The position numbers and the translations under genes were made by a program. Of a stretch of 64,000 nt of DNA, positions 11,413-24,200 are shown piece after piece; positions within the stretch are counted from its first letter, which is position 1; every line of letters begins with the position of its first letter. Location: NCBI RefSeq assembly GCF_000182925.2, contig NC_026504.1, positions 5,518,001 to 5,582,000 of the forward strand, given 5' to 3'. The notes under the pieces are model-generated. The model made no database searches, was not told where the DNA came from, and was given only the letters and a program-made list of their open reading frames with translations. Source of the stretch: Neurospora crassa OR74A (Eukaryota > Ascomycota > Sordariomycetes > Sordariales > Sordariaceae).

Positions 11413-13312
11413 GTCGATTTATTTTCCCTTTCTTTTTATATCTGTTTCTTAAACCCTGCTCCAAACGCTGCAACACTCCCAAGAGCAGCCAAAAGACAAA
11501 ACGTAGGTGTATATATCGTCCAGTGTCTAGTGTTCTGTAGCATATGTCGACCAGCCCCAAAGTTTCCGAAACGAAGAAGAAGCAGTGATGAACCGCAGAG
11601 AAAACCAGGGTATTTCGCTCTTCTTCTTCTTCTCTTCTAACCGGCACGTTCAAACCGACACGAAAGCTGGGAAAAAAAAAAAAAAAAATAGAAGGCGCCC
11701 GCTAGAAATAACGAACACCAGCAACCAACAAGCGGTGTCCCTCCCAAAGACCAAAGACAAGGGGGGGGGAAGGGGAAGAGAGGGAAAGAGGGAGGGGAGG
11801 GGGAAACGGAAAGGTGCAGCAAACGCGAGACTTTTTTTTTTCTACTATTCTTGTCACAGTCCTTTTACAGTCACAGTCTCCTCTCAGAGTTTGGTCTACC
11901 AGCCTGAGTCTGAGTCTGAGTCGTCACGCAAGGTCTTCGCTTGTCTCGGTGCGGGTGGATGGGTAGACGGGTGGTTGCAGAGCGAGCCGGCGAGACGAGA
12001 CCAGACGATACGACGCACGCTTTAAACGCAACACGAAGTCTGTGTGTATGTAAATCCAGCGGCCGCGGGCAGGAATGTTTCTATCTTTAATGTGAGGGGA
12101 TGGCTGGCTGGCTGGCTGGTTGTTGGTTGGGAAAGGATTGGACACACACACACTATCCGAGAGCGAGAGAGAAGAAAGCTTCGAGAGAATAAACACATGG
12201 GCGTTATGTGCCTCGTCAAACACACTCTCAATTAGTGTCTGAATCGTTCTCATCCTCTCAGTCCCGAGCGCCTAAACTAAATAACCTGTATATCTACACA
12301 ACTCATGCTGTACTCCTGTTAACTAAAGTGCCCGTGTACAACTTCCGGAGACTCGGCCTTGGTTAAGTTAGGGCAAGGATTATGGTAGAATACCTAGGAT
12401 CAAATGTCGTGCATGCCTGGGTCCGTCAGTCAAGACAGGGGGGGTTAATAAAAGGCGAGGAACCTAGGAAAAGAAGAACATGAATAAAAAAAAATGCATT
12501 CAGCGTCTGCGCATTTATCTGGCTTCGGGAGACGAACAGAGCGACGACTTTGGACTCGCGATATCGTTTGTTTTTCATCTCCCATCTCCTTATTTCTACA
12601 TCTCTCCATCTTTCGAATGCTAGCCTAGTAGAACAAGGGAGTCAACGCGGAATTGAAAGCTAGATGAATTAAAAGCTCATAAAGATTTGACCTGGGGTCA
12701 TGGGGAAAAGAGAGAAGCGCGGTTCTGGCCAACGGCAACGTGAACCACTGAAGTCCGGTTCGTTCAATATGGAGATAAATGAAAATAGTTTAAATACATA
12801 TGGCTTTTTAACCGGCCGGCCGGCGTCACCACCACCCTCTCGCTTCCTTCCCGTGTTTTCACATCCCGTCCGTCCGTCGATGCTCCATGGCGACATAGGT
12901 ACCCTTCACCTCCCACCTCCCACCTCCCACTTCCCACATTCACATTTAGATCTACACCTACTCACCTAATGTAGGTACTTACCATCAAAACCTGAACAAT
13001 TTCTGGGGAGAGAGATGGTACAATGCACAAGATCGATGTTCCTTCCACTCAGCTACCCCCTTTTTTTTTTCTGTCTCTTTCATTTCTACTACATAACAAA
13101 AGGCGCCATCACTTTTGTCTACCTAGTTCTAGTGTGCAAAGACTACCTACCATAGAACCATAGAGGTACCAAAATCCGCAAGAAACAATTAAACCACCCC
13201 TTTCCGCCCTCCCTCAAGTTCTGCAAACCTACTAGAGGTTATTAGCCTACTTAGAGAGACTCGAATCAACGTTGTTTCAGTTATTTTCTTTACTTCCTTC
13301 ACTACTTCACCA

Positions 13313-13552
13313 CTTCACTTCGTCATTATCGTTTAATTCCATAAGGTAAGGTAAGCAACTTCGTTCATTGTGTACCAAGATCAATACTGACTTCACTTCG
13401 TCATCATCGTTTACTTCCATAAGGTAAGGTAAGCAGCTTCGTTCGTTGTGTACCAAGATCAATACTGACTTCACTTCGTCATTACCTATCGTTTAATTCC
13501 ATAAGGTAAGGTAAGCAGCTTCGTCGTTCGTTTTGTGTCTCAAGATCGATCG
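13313..13552. repeat. 78-bp direct tandem repeat, three copies
   Basis: Copies begin at 13313, 13391 and 13469, each with CTTCACTTCGTCAT. Copies 1 and 2 are both 78 bp and differ at only 4 positions by eye. Copy 3 carries small insertions and diverges near its end. Each copy contains CCATAAGGTAAGGTAAGCA. It is far shorter than the usual size threshold for RIP in Neurospora, so its survival is not surprising. Confidence 0.9.
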
Positions 13553-13732
13553 ATCTCATACACACACACCACACTATAGATAGGTAGGTAGGTAGGTATC
13601 TCTAGGTGATCACGGTTAGTTACGACTAGTCTTGTACTGCTAGACTCAGACCTACCTAAGTACGTACCTAGACTTGGACCTAGACCTAGACCTAAACCTA
13701 GACCTAGCCACCCTGTCCAGTGATGGCCAGTG

Positions 13733-13951
13733 ATGGATGGATGGATAGAAGGATGGATAGAAGGATGGATAGAAGGATGGATAGAAGGATGGATAGAAGG
13801 ATGGATAGAAGGATGGATAGAAGGATGGATAGAAGGATGGATAGAAGGATGGATAGAAGGATGGATAGAAGGATGGATAGAAGGATGGATAGAAGGATGG
13901 ATAGAAGGATGGATGGATGGATGGATAGAAGGATGGATGGATGGATAGATG
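13733..13951. repeat. 12-bp minisatellite (GGATGGATAGAA)n
   Basis: About 15 almost identical 12-bp units, ending in GGATGGATGGATGG variants. Because the unit is a multiple of three, it stays open in several frames on both strands and mimics protein-coding ORFs (runs of FYPS, LLSI, RMDR or EGWI). Confidence 0.95.
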
Positions 13952-15504
13952 GATAAATGGGTAGGTCACGGTTACACCACCCATCGGACATTATATGTGT
14001 ACAATACCTACCGTGCACTACCGTCCACAACCTTATACTCGTGCTCGTGCCCGTGCTCATGGTCCGTCGTGCTCATAGTCGGTTGTGATCGTGGTCCAGT
14101 CGTCGATGCTAGCAAATATGTACCTACGGATGTTACCGCTGTGTTGGCTACCTACCCCTACCTACGCTACTTACTAACTCTGTTTATCGATATAGATGAT
14201 TCATGATAGCCCGTTTGTTTGCCCGCTTCGGTTAAGGTAGTTATTAAAGGTAATGTAGTGTATGTAGTAGGTTTGGAAAAGAAATGACCCGTTGCTAGAC
14301 TTTAAATATTAGACTTAGTTACCTTGTCTGAACTTACCTCGCTCGCTCGCTACAAGCTACGGACCTACACCACAACAAAGGTGTACGTATGCAACAATCC
14401 ATTCAGGCACCACTCATGACGAACGAATGCTAGAAACCTATCTGGTATTTTTTTTTTTCTTTCCTCTTTATATCATTTTCTCGCTCGATTTTCTTGTTCG
14501 CGATCCTCATCGTCAAATACCCCCAGTTTTTATTTCTCTATTATTTTTTCTATTTCATTCTTTTTCGCCCTTCAACGCATTCTCTCTTCCCTCCAATTTT
14601 CCTTGTCAACTTTATTTACCCTTGCCCACTCAGCCCAACTGAAGCAAACTCAAGAATTTCCCTCCCAGAAAAGTCGGTAGCCCTTTTGTAGTTGACTTCC
14701 TCCCAGACACCGGCACCGGCACCAAGCGGTTCGGTTCGATTTGGACTGGAACGATATGACCAATAAAACTGACCCTGTCTGCCTGTCAATCCCATGCAAC
14801 GGTCAATATACACCCACCCCGGAAAGGCTGGAAGCATACATAACCCGGATCCAGTCTGGATAAACAAAAAAAAAAAAGAGAAGAAGTTCCATCGCTAAAA
14901 TAGCCGGTATGGTACCGCTCGCTCGCTTGAAAGGGTTGGCTGGTTGGTCGTCTGCGTCACCCCTTCCTTCTCTTCCCATCACCCCTTTCTTTCCGCCTTC
15001 CTTCCTTCCTTCCTTAGCCACTTCCATCCACTTTTCTTTCCAACACTTACTTACTCACCCCATGCTAACCCGCCATCGACAGCCATTGCTCAGCGCCTTA
15101 CCATCGAGTAAACGATGTAGTAGCTTGTATACTCATTCGGGGTCGGCCGGCAGGCATGGTGCTTGTTGGCTTAGGCCTGTGCTGTTCTGTACTTGTTGCT
15201 CTCTCTCCAAATGAATGAGACATGAAGTCCAGCGAGTGAGTTGCTGATCCTGATTTGTGAACTGCTTTTGGAAAATCAAGCTACACGTGGTCTTGTTCGC
15301 TTGCTGTGTTGCTGTGTAAGCTTGTTGCTTGCTTGCAAGAGAAACCGTCGAACTGTGGTGAACGCGATGCGCTCTTTTGTCTCCACGGTGGTGTAGTTTT
15401 GAAGAATAGTACGTATTCTCGCTCAAAGATCATGATCAAGTCCTGTTAGTTCCTCCCATTAGCATTTCATGTTGCTTGAGTCATGGCCACGAATAACAAA
15501 TAAC

Positions 15505-18500
15505 TTACCAATCAACATCACTAAGCTGCAACTTTCTCACTCTTTGTCCACCCCGCTCCTTGTTCAACCTAAGATCGGAGCGGTTATGGTGATGAGCGTT
15601 GAGTTTCTCGTTACCCTCATAATCATCGTTCTCCCGGAGATCATAGTTCAGGACAAGGTTCTTGATGCGCTGCTGCTCTTCCTTCTCCGCCTGTTGCTTC
15701 TTCTTCATAGCAATAGCAAAGTGCGAGTCCGAAGGCAGTTCAACGGTGCGAGTCTGTATGTGTTGTCAGTGTACTGGACTCCTATGTGTGGGACTGGTGG
15801 GTGGTCACGTACCTGCTGGCGATTACCCTTCTTCGTGAGAAGCGAAAAAGCCATCTTCTCCCCAGAGGGAGGAGCCTCCGAGGGTCCGGCCTCGTTGGCA
15901 GCAGAGGATTCGCCAACAGCCGTAGACTCACGAGGTTTGAGCTTGATGGGAAGCGGCAGGTCAAACTGCTGCTTGCGCTCGAATTTGCGGGAATCCAGGC
16001 TTTCGGCCATCATCTTGGCAAACTCGCGCTCAAACTCAGCCTCCTCCTCGGGATCAACCTCCTCCTGCTGTCTGGTAACGACAATTTCCTCCTCTTCAGA
16101 TTCGCTGTTGTACCTCGACGTGTTATCCTGCTGCTCGTTGTCCTCAGCCTCGCCACCATCATCGTCGTCCGACTCGTCGTCCTCATCTTCATCTGGGACC
16201 ATGCCGTCTTCATCGTCGGACACGTCACTATCGTTGTCCTCCGGCTCGACGACCCTCTCGACTCCAGATGTCTTTTGATCCTGAACCATGGCCAGCTGGA
16301 ACACCTTGGACGCCTCCTCCAGGTTGGAGGCAAGCTTCCACTGCGGCCGGGTGAGGGCGAAGATGTCCTGGACGAGGAATTCGACGTCCATGGGCAGCGG
16401 ATTCTTCGTGTAGATGTAGTACTGGAAGAAGGAGAGGAAGAAATCGAGTTTCTTGCCAGCAGCGCCCTTGTTGAAGAACATACCGCACGTCTCAAGGATG
16501 GTGGAGATGAGGCGAATGCGGAAGAAGTCATCGGGTAAATCAAAGGGGTTGACGCGGCCTGGAACGGGCGGGCCGCCGTGACCAAACGTCATGATCTTGT
16601 ACATGGTGTCGAAGATGACCGGGTGCTCCAGCATTCTGTAGTTGTAGAGCTCTCCAAGGTACTTGACCTCAGCGATGCGACGCTGGTTGAACTTGAAGTC
16701 ATTCGACTCCAGGCCGAGGCAGATAGACTCGGTCACTTGGTCGATGACTCCGACAACGAACTCGCCATGATACTTGTAGAGGGCGCTCAACAGGATGGCC
16801 AAGAGATGGATGTTACCATACTTGACTTTTCCGGGCTTGGAGAAGACCTTGTGCAAAATCGCAACGACATCCTTCTCTTCCCAGTGCAGCCTGCGAATAT
16901 GCCTCAAGATCTTGCTGTAGTTCCTCTTGGTGAGATCGCCATAAATCAACTTGCGGATGAAGAGCTCCATAGGCGTTCTCTCCTTCACCTCGATGGCAGG
17001 GCGCTGCGGCGGATCAACATAGTAGACGGCGTTCTCAATGAGCATCCTCTCGGCCTGTCCAATATGCTGGACAGACTTCTTGCGCTGCAGCGTCTCCAAG
17101 AAGGAAGCCATGCGCGGAGAAGTCTCCGGGTTGCGCAGCAGGTACCGGCCGCAGTTCTCAAGCAGGTTGCAAATGATCTCAATGTTCATCCGCGAAAAGT
17201 CATCCAAACTGACCTTGAGACAGTGGAAGACAACGTGCTCCGGAACAATGCCAAATTTGGTCAGCTCAGCCAGGTAGCGAATGTTGCTCAGCCTGACCTG
17301 CCCAAGAAACTCCTTTTCCTTGCGCCGCTGAAGACTACGGAACTCATTGTCGAGGTAGTCAACGAGGCCCTTGGGGATATCGGGCATGTATTGACCAAGC
17401 GTGGCAACGAGCCTAGCCCAGTTCGGGAGGAGATCGGTACGTCCCTTGGGCACATCGGTCAAGGCCTTGATGAGCCGGTTGCGAGACGCCTTCGAATTGA
17501 GGAAGCAGAAGTCGATAGCCATCTGGTCAATGGCGTCTTTGCTGATGAGCTCAGGAAGGCGCACAAGCAGGGCGTCAACCTGAGCGCCAATTGTCTTGTT
17601 CGCAATAGCAATAGACTGGTCATCGGCGGCAGCAGCCTCGGCCGCCTTGGCAGCTTCCGCGGCTTCAACAGGGTCAATCTTCCTGCCCACCTGTTCGTCA
17701 TCTGCTTTCTTCTTCTTAACTTCTTCAAGCAGAATGCCAGGGACCTTGCCCTTCAGATCAACCAAGTTTTCGTAGAAGCGACGCTCTTCCTCGTCCTCCC
17801 AGATTCCGGGCCCCTCACCCTGTCCACGGAGGTACTCACCAGCCTTGACCAGGCCGATTGTGCCGTTCGCGGCGTTGCCCTCATCAGTATCCTTCAACTC
17901 GGGCATCTCCGCGCCAATGATATCGGCAATAACCTGCGCATTGGCCACGAGACGTTCTTGGGCCTTGACCTGCTTCTCAAAGTTTGACTGGCGATCCTCA
18001 AAGACCTCTCCCGACTTGACATAGGCCTCCGCATTCTTGCGCGATTGGTTGTAGATAGCCTTTTGGTCCCGAACAAGGTGGCCCTTGACGTCCTCAAAGT
18101 AGCGCTTGAGGATATTCTTGAAGCGCTCCTGCAACTCAGGAGGGGCAAAGGGACCGTCCTGATCCGCGCCGGCACCTTCCTCCTTGTCTTCGGATCCGTC
18201 GCCTTCGGTCTCCTCGGCGCCCTTGGTAGCGCCATCCTCCTCCACGGTTTTACGACCATCTTGGCCCGCAGCCTTGATGCCCAAGATATCCCAACTGAAA
18301 GCCTTGACAAAGATGACGAGCAAGGGGAGGTTGGCGTGGTCTCGATCGTGATTCAAGAGATCCTTCAGAACTTCGAGTGGAAAGGGCTCGGCACCGCCTC
18401 CCTTGCCGGAAGAAGACCGCGGCTTCGGCTCGGCTCTGGCTCCCGTGGTCGGTCTCGTAGCGTCGTCGGGGCGAGCAATATCGTCCAGGGTCCGCAGAAC

Positions 18501-19150
18501 ATCAACAAGCCAGAGCTCGGTCACGACGCGGAGGAGAACGCGCTGTCGAACCAAGCGGTCTTTTTCTTCCTTCTCTCTCGCCTCGGGGGTAAGGGTCTTG
18601 AGGAAACTCTTATCAGGAGTGGCCATGCCCTTGCCCAGAAGCCAGCCCAAGTGTTCGGTAAAGTCGGCGGGTCCGAATCGCTGGTGCAGGGCGCTGACGA
18701 TCTCGACGCCGGCCTCGATGTCTCCGGGAGACTTGAGCTTGCAGAGGCCCTCGTAGCATGCTGAGATGATTTCGGAAAGGTATTTGGAGAGGCTGACGGT
18801 GCGGATCTCCTGGAGGAAGGTGCTCTGGGTGGCGGCGGAGATGGTGGTTCGGAGACGCTTGATAAAAGCAGTGTTTTTCTTTAGGGTAGAGTCGAGGGAC
18901 TTGCTGACGGGAAAGAGATCTGTTGGAAGTGAAGAGCGTGAGCAATGGGCCGACTGGTTATCGGGGGGGCGCAATAGAAGCTCGTAAATCGTACCTTTCT
19001 CGCCGTTCCAAGCCCTCGAGTTCAGCGCCCGCAGCTCACCTACGAATTGTTAGCCCAACAAAAGCCAAAGAGCCAAGTTACAGCCCCAAGTGAACAGAAA
19101 AGCGGGAAGAGAGGAAGGACTGCAAACTCACGCCGTCTTTGGCGATCCAT
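15505..19150 (-). CDS. upf2: UPF2/NMD2, nonsense-mediated mRNA decay scaffold
   Basis: A cytoplasmic NMD factor that bridges UPF1 and UPF3 on mRNAs with premature stops. Exons: 19150..19132, 19039..18995, 18919..15813 and 15753..15505; product 1139 aa. The order is a MIF4G-1 domain near the N-terminus (SLKKNTAFIKRLRTTISA), a charged linker, MIF4G-2 (from about QVDALLVRLPELISKDAID), and MIF4G-3 (MELFIRKLIYGDLTKRNYSK to the FFLSFFQYYIY region). An acidic Glu/Asp tract and a C-terminal UPF1-binding helix region ending VRKLQLSDVDW follow. The first exon is only 19 nt (MDRQRR). All four exons join in phase, with introns of 92, 75 and 59 nt. An upstream ATG opens an out-of-frame ORF that overlaps the start (see findings). 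Length and domain order fit the family. Confidence 0.93.
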
Positions 19151-19194
19151 ACTGGGCGATGAGAATCAATGGTATGAACACAGAGCAGTGGCAT
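19022..19194 (-). other. Overlapping upstream ORF of UPF2
   Basis: ATG at 19194-19192 lies 44 nt before the UPF2 ATG and is out of frame with it. In the spliced transcript it runs 26 codons (MPLLCVHTIDSHRPVW...) to TGA at 19024-19022 in UPF2 exon 2, 27 nt before the next exon junction. The uATG context is weak (T at -3) and the main ATG has A at -3. It matters only if transcription starts upstream of 19194. Confidence 0.45.
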
Positions 19195-21227
19195 GCACTG
19201 GTGGATATGCTAAGGGTTGAGAAATCGGTAGCGGCAATCCCCATCAGCAATGGTAGACATCGGTGACGTGATACGGCAGGGGAGCAACGGAGCAGGCCAC
19301 TGAAGGCTCTCGGACCTGGACGAGCTCAACGACGGATGACCGAGAGGCGGCGGCGGTGGTGGTGGTGGTGGTGGTGGTGGTGGTGGTGGTGGTATTGGTG
19401 CTTGTTTCGGCGGCCAGAGTTGCGGCTTTTCTTCCGTCAAGGTGTCTGGTCTGTAGTATCATTCGAAGCAACCCGGGGGCGGCGTCACGGACGGTGGAAG
19501 GGAGAACGCGGTTCGGTTGTCGATCAAAAGTGATGAATGGATGGCCGGACGAGGTGCCTGTCCGTGGGCCAAGCGGGTTCTTCAGCACGCTTGAGTTCGT
19601 TGAGTTCCTTGGTTCCAGGTTCCATTGTCAGTGGGGGGGGGGGTTCCATGGGGCATCAGGTCCCCTAGGGCAGTCCATGCTAACTTGACCACCCTACAGG
19701 CCGATATCTGAGTCAATTCACCAGTGATGATTCCCGCGGCATCAGGGGGACGCCCTCGCCATTCATTGGGCGCCTTAACGCGCTTTAGCGCCTGCGCCCC
19801 GCGACCACAGCGGGTGCCTTAACAGCAGCACCCCACAGTGCAGGCTACCTACCTACCCCCAATTCCCCGACTGGAGCCGCCATTACACTACAGCAATTCA
19901 ATGACATAGAGGTGGCCAGGGCAGACAGCCACGGGAATTGGAACCAAGGATGGAAGATCTACACCTCTACCAGTACCTCTAGGCTTTGCCTGGTAGGGCA
20001 GCGCAAGACAGGGCTGGGCAGCTTGTTTGTTTGTTTGTCTTGTTTACCCAACGGTTGATCTTATCATTGACCCCTTTTCTGATCTGATTTGATCGAGAGT
20101 TCGTTGGCTTCCCTTGAGCTCCAGTCGCTTCCATCTGTGCCCCTGAGTACAGTGAGTGGATGGACATACAAAAACCACATCTTCACACAAACAGACCACT
20201 GCTATAGCCTTGACCAAGACGTGAAAACTGTTTGAATTGCAACGCCAAACTACCTCATTTCGCTGGGTATCTAGAGATTCTCTTTTGTTTCTTTTGTTAT
20301 TTCCTTGTCTGCCACCAACTCTCTTCTTCACATCTCATCCCACCACCCAGGACGTTTACCAAAACGTAATCTTTCATCCACCAAATGACTTTAAAGCTTC
20401 GCACCTACTCCTTCTCTTACTCTGTTCCATATAAGCCCTCCTGCGGACTCTCGCTCTGTCAACCCGCATGACAATCATAGAACAACTAGGAGCGGAAGCA
20501 ATTTTGATCGTGCCATGTCAGTCAGGACAGACGGATCCAAGGGATAAGACTTCCGCTTCAAAAGCCAAAACGCTAGGTGGTATTTGATATACGATAGACA
20601 TAAAAACGGAAAGGACGTAAGACAGATAGATACGAACCAAGAAACGCAAGGATATAGTAATACTAAAACGGAAACAACAACAACAAAAAAAGGTCGGAAC
20701 AAACTTTCGTGCGTGCAAAAACTCAAAGTGGTATCTTTGTAGAGGTATCTTTCCCGTGTGCGCGGCCGTCATCCTGTCACATAACCATCGTCCCACATGA
20801 TGGCCATTTTGGTCTTCCCTCATCTGACGTGAAATAAAGAGGCAAAGAGATTACTGTTTGCAAAACCCGTGTTCCCCATCAATTTGCGGAGGCCCGGTTT
20901 CCCGTAAAGGCGAGACGGTCTCATGATTTTACCCACCCCGGTAAAAACAGCGCGTGATCATCTCGTTTCGCAAAAAAAGGCCAGACGAAGCCATTGAAAC
21001 CCCCCCATCATTCATTGCCCCTCTGAGAGCCAGGATCGGAAAAGAAATGCAACAAGAGACTAGAGGAAAAAGGACAAAGAACGCAGCCGACCAAATGCAG
21101 AAGAGCAACTACCGGGGTATTGTACGCCGTTGGGTATATCCAGCCGTAGGGGTATTTCTTTCTTTTTTGTTTTCCTCGCAAGTGACGAAACGATCCATAA
21201 GTCTAAAATCTCGATAGCGGAATGAAC
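19151..21227. other. Intergenic: UPF2 promoter and KH-protein 3' flank
   Basis: About 2.1 kb containing the (GGT)n repeat and mixed-composition DNA. Short ORFs are present but none shows domains or coding-like composition. The UPF2 leader lies at its left edge. Confidence 0.5.
19348..19393. repeat. (GGT)n microsatellite
   Basis: About 14 GGT units preceded by GGC units. They lie roughly 200 bp upstream of the UPF2 start, possibly within its leader or promoter. Confidence 0.9.
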
Positions 21228-24200
21228 TTAACGAAATGGCCCAGAAAGAGGGCCGGGGTATCCTGAATTCGTAGAATGAGACGTAGAAGGGCGCCCGCTG
21301 TCGCCGGAATGGCGGGTGCCGTGGCGTGGAGTAGAATCTCCACCCATGGGAATGGCCAGCTTGTGAATAAGGCCATTGGGTTCGAATACACGCGAAGTGC
21401 CCCAAGGGTTGTTATCGTCATCCGGGAGGTTAACACCGCTATCGTTCCACGGGTTACGATCAGCGTTGAAGCTCCGGGATGACTCAATCGAAATCAACGA
21501 AGTCTTGGAGACGTTGGCGGAACCCTTGAAGAACGAATTGGTTGCAGAGTGAGAGCTGTTCTTTCTGCGGTCCAAGAAGGAAAGAGACATGCTTCCGGGC
21601 TTGCGGAGGCGGTCGAAAATGTTGCTGCGCTCACGGACAAGGTCTTCGCCAAACGTAGGCGTCGCAGGCGCATCCGTAGCAACAGGGGCAGCCACATGCT
21701 GAAGAATCTTAGAGTCGAAGTACTGAAGTGCCTCTTCGAACGTGTCAGATCGGGGACGGGGAATGGCACCCTTGATGACGACTGGCTCAATACCAGCCGT
21801 AGCAAACTGGCTATGGAGGAAATCCATAGCGTCGCGCAGGCCACCGGCATTGTTGCGGGTAAAGGCCCACAGCAAAGTGACCGTGGGGGCGGCATCAGCT
21901 GCGCGGTCCTCGGTATTCTCGTGCACAGAGACTTGGACCTCATGCTGAGACTTCAGCTTGGGAACAATGTTCTGGAGGAATTCAGGGGACTCGAGGAACT
22001 TGACCAAAGGCTCCGAGTGCTCCAAAACCACCTCATGCTTGTCCGGAACCATGCCCTATAGCAGTACCGTTAGTTATGACTCGATTGTTTCCAGGATGAT
22101 CGGCGGCTCTAAGCTTACCAAGAACTCGTCAGCGCACATGGGGACCTGCCACTGAGGTCCCTGAACAGTCACCTCATCACTAGCCTGTTCGGTGCTGGGG
22201 AAGCTGATCTTGCAGTTGTACTTCTTTTCCAGCACTTCGATTTCGGGCAGACGGGCCAAGAGTTGACGGTGGTATAGACGATCGACGTTGACGGTTTGCG
22301 TGGTGATCTCAGAGTCCTATTCGGGAGTCAATTACTGAATTGGTATACCTCAAAGAGTGTAACCACATACCTCACGATCAACCATCTCCAGAATCTCGGT
22401 CTTTACGAGCTCGAGATTCTGGGCGTTGCGGGCCGGAGTCCGGCAAATGACGTTGTCAACACGGCTGTCATCATCATCACGGCCCATTCCTCCTAATTGA
22501 ACGTTAGCAGACAGGATTTCATCAATTATAGTATACGGTGGTCAAGTAGACTTACCCCGATCCATGGCATTTGAGAACTTGACAAACACGGAGTGCTTCT
22601 TCATGATGCGCTGGATATGCTGGCCACCGATACCAATGATACGCTTATGGTACTGGTCCGGGACGTGGAAGGAAATGGACGCGGGCATCTCTTGCTCCAC
22701 CAAAGTCAAACCCTCCTTCATCGAGGTGTAGTTGTGTGCCAAGACGTCAATGTTGAAGTTGTACTCGCCAAAGTTGTCGAAAACGATCTGAACATTGCAG
22801 TGGCTCATGATCTTGTTGATCTTGCCGTTCTTCTTGCCGCTCACAAATTCCTTGTGCTCATTGGCGAGTTCAATCTTGACACGAATCTGGTGCTGGACTG
22901 TGGTCACGAACTTGATGTCCGACAGGACCTGGAGAGCCTCCTTGACGGCCTCATCAGAGCCAGTAAGCGTAAAGGCGACCTTGTCGAAGGCGATATCGGC
23001 ATCAGAGTTGGCGCAAACATCGCTGAGCAAGGCTCGAATCTCCTGAGCGCTGGGAAGCAGGCGAGGATCCGGCTGGTTGATCCACCAGGATGCATGGTAA
23101 AATTGGCCAGCCTAGAAACAGGGGTTAATTTGGAAGCTAGTCCAGAAATACACTTAAAGGGAGCAAAATCTTACCAATGACATTAGCTCGCGGATGGCAC
23201 GCTCGACATGGAGGTTCTCGGGGCCCTGGAAACGAATCGTGCCTTGTCTGGAGGCAAGCGGAGGGAGCATAATGAAGACACTGTTGGTCTCCATAATCTT
23301 GCGCACCTTGTCCATCCGACCCAGCAAAATGCTATCAATCTTGGGCATGGCGATGGTAACATCCTTGACAAAGAGTCTGATAGTCGTCAGGATCTGATGG
23401 ATCCGCGTCTTGGCCTGCGAAATGGCCTCGGGGGTCTCGCCAGTGATGAAGACCTCGTCGGGGTTACGGCGTAAGGCACCAGGGGGGCAGTATCCATAGG
23501 CGTGGGAGAAGCACGGAGGGAAGTAGATAGCCGTGTTGGTGGCAGACTCGATGTGTTTGATGTTCTTCCGGTTTCGGCCACACAGAAGCGGTTGCACGCT
23601 TAGATCGATCTGGACAGCATCAACGATTCTCCCAAGCTGTTATGTTGTTAGCAAGCATTCGATATCACGGGACAATTATTCTTTCTAGAAGTGCCTACAA
23701 GTTGGTCGATCTTAATAAGCACACGGGACTTGGCGTGCTCAGCAGAAATGTGGTCGCCGTAGATGGCGACCCTCCAACGCTGGTCTCTGCGCATGGACAA
23801 GCCTCCATTCAGTCCGTCTTCAAGGGGAGTGAGCTTGGGGCCCAGAAGAAAGATATCAACACCACAGAACTTGGAGACCTCATCCAGGAAGGCGGTTACG
23901 GACGGTTTCAGGCGGCCCTCTGTGAGATCGGCGACCAAGTGGCCGTCAACGTCAACATGGGTGCAGCGCTATTGGACAAGATTAACTTAGCATAAAGGGT
24001 CACAAAGAAACAGATGGGACACGTGGATAACCCACCATCAGAGAGGGCGTCTCGTTCAAGATGGTTTCCCGAGTCTTGTAAACACAATCGGCAGTGCCTG
24101 ACAGAGTCACGGTGACAATCTGGTTGCGGCCATTCTTGGGAGTGGTCGCGTTGACGTGGGCCTCGATGGGCATGGGGTTGGTGGTGAGGTCCTCGCAACG

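Larger units (their letters stand above)
11413..15504. other. Intergenic region: chitin synthase leader/promoter and UPF2 3' flank
   Basis: About 4.1 kb. The first 800 bp (to about 12240) is purine/pyrimidine-skewed and probably holds the long chitin synthase leader. The rest holds a 78-bp tandem repeat, a 12-bp minisatellite, GACCTA hexamers (13665-13708) and T-rich DNA. No convincing coding frame was found; the long open frames at 13650-14060 are repeat artefacts. Confidence 0.5.

Noticed and set aside
13652-14060. Long repetitive ORFs (runs of FYPS, LLSI, RMDR, EGWI)
   Set aside because: They are translations of the 12-bp minisatellite in several frames on both strands, with no start, splice or composition support.
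16578-17987. 469-codon rightward ORF opposite UPF2
   Set aside because: Antisense shadow; its openness follows from the codon bias of UPF2.
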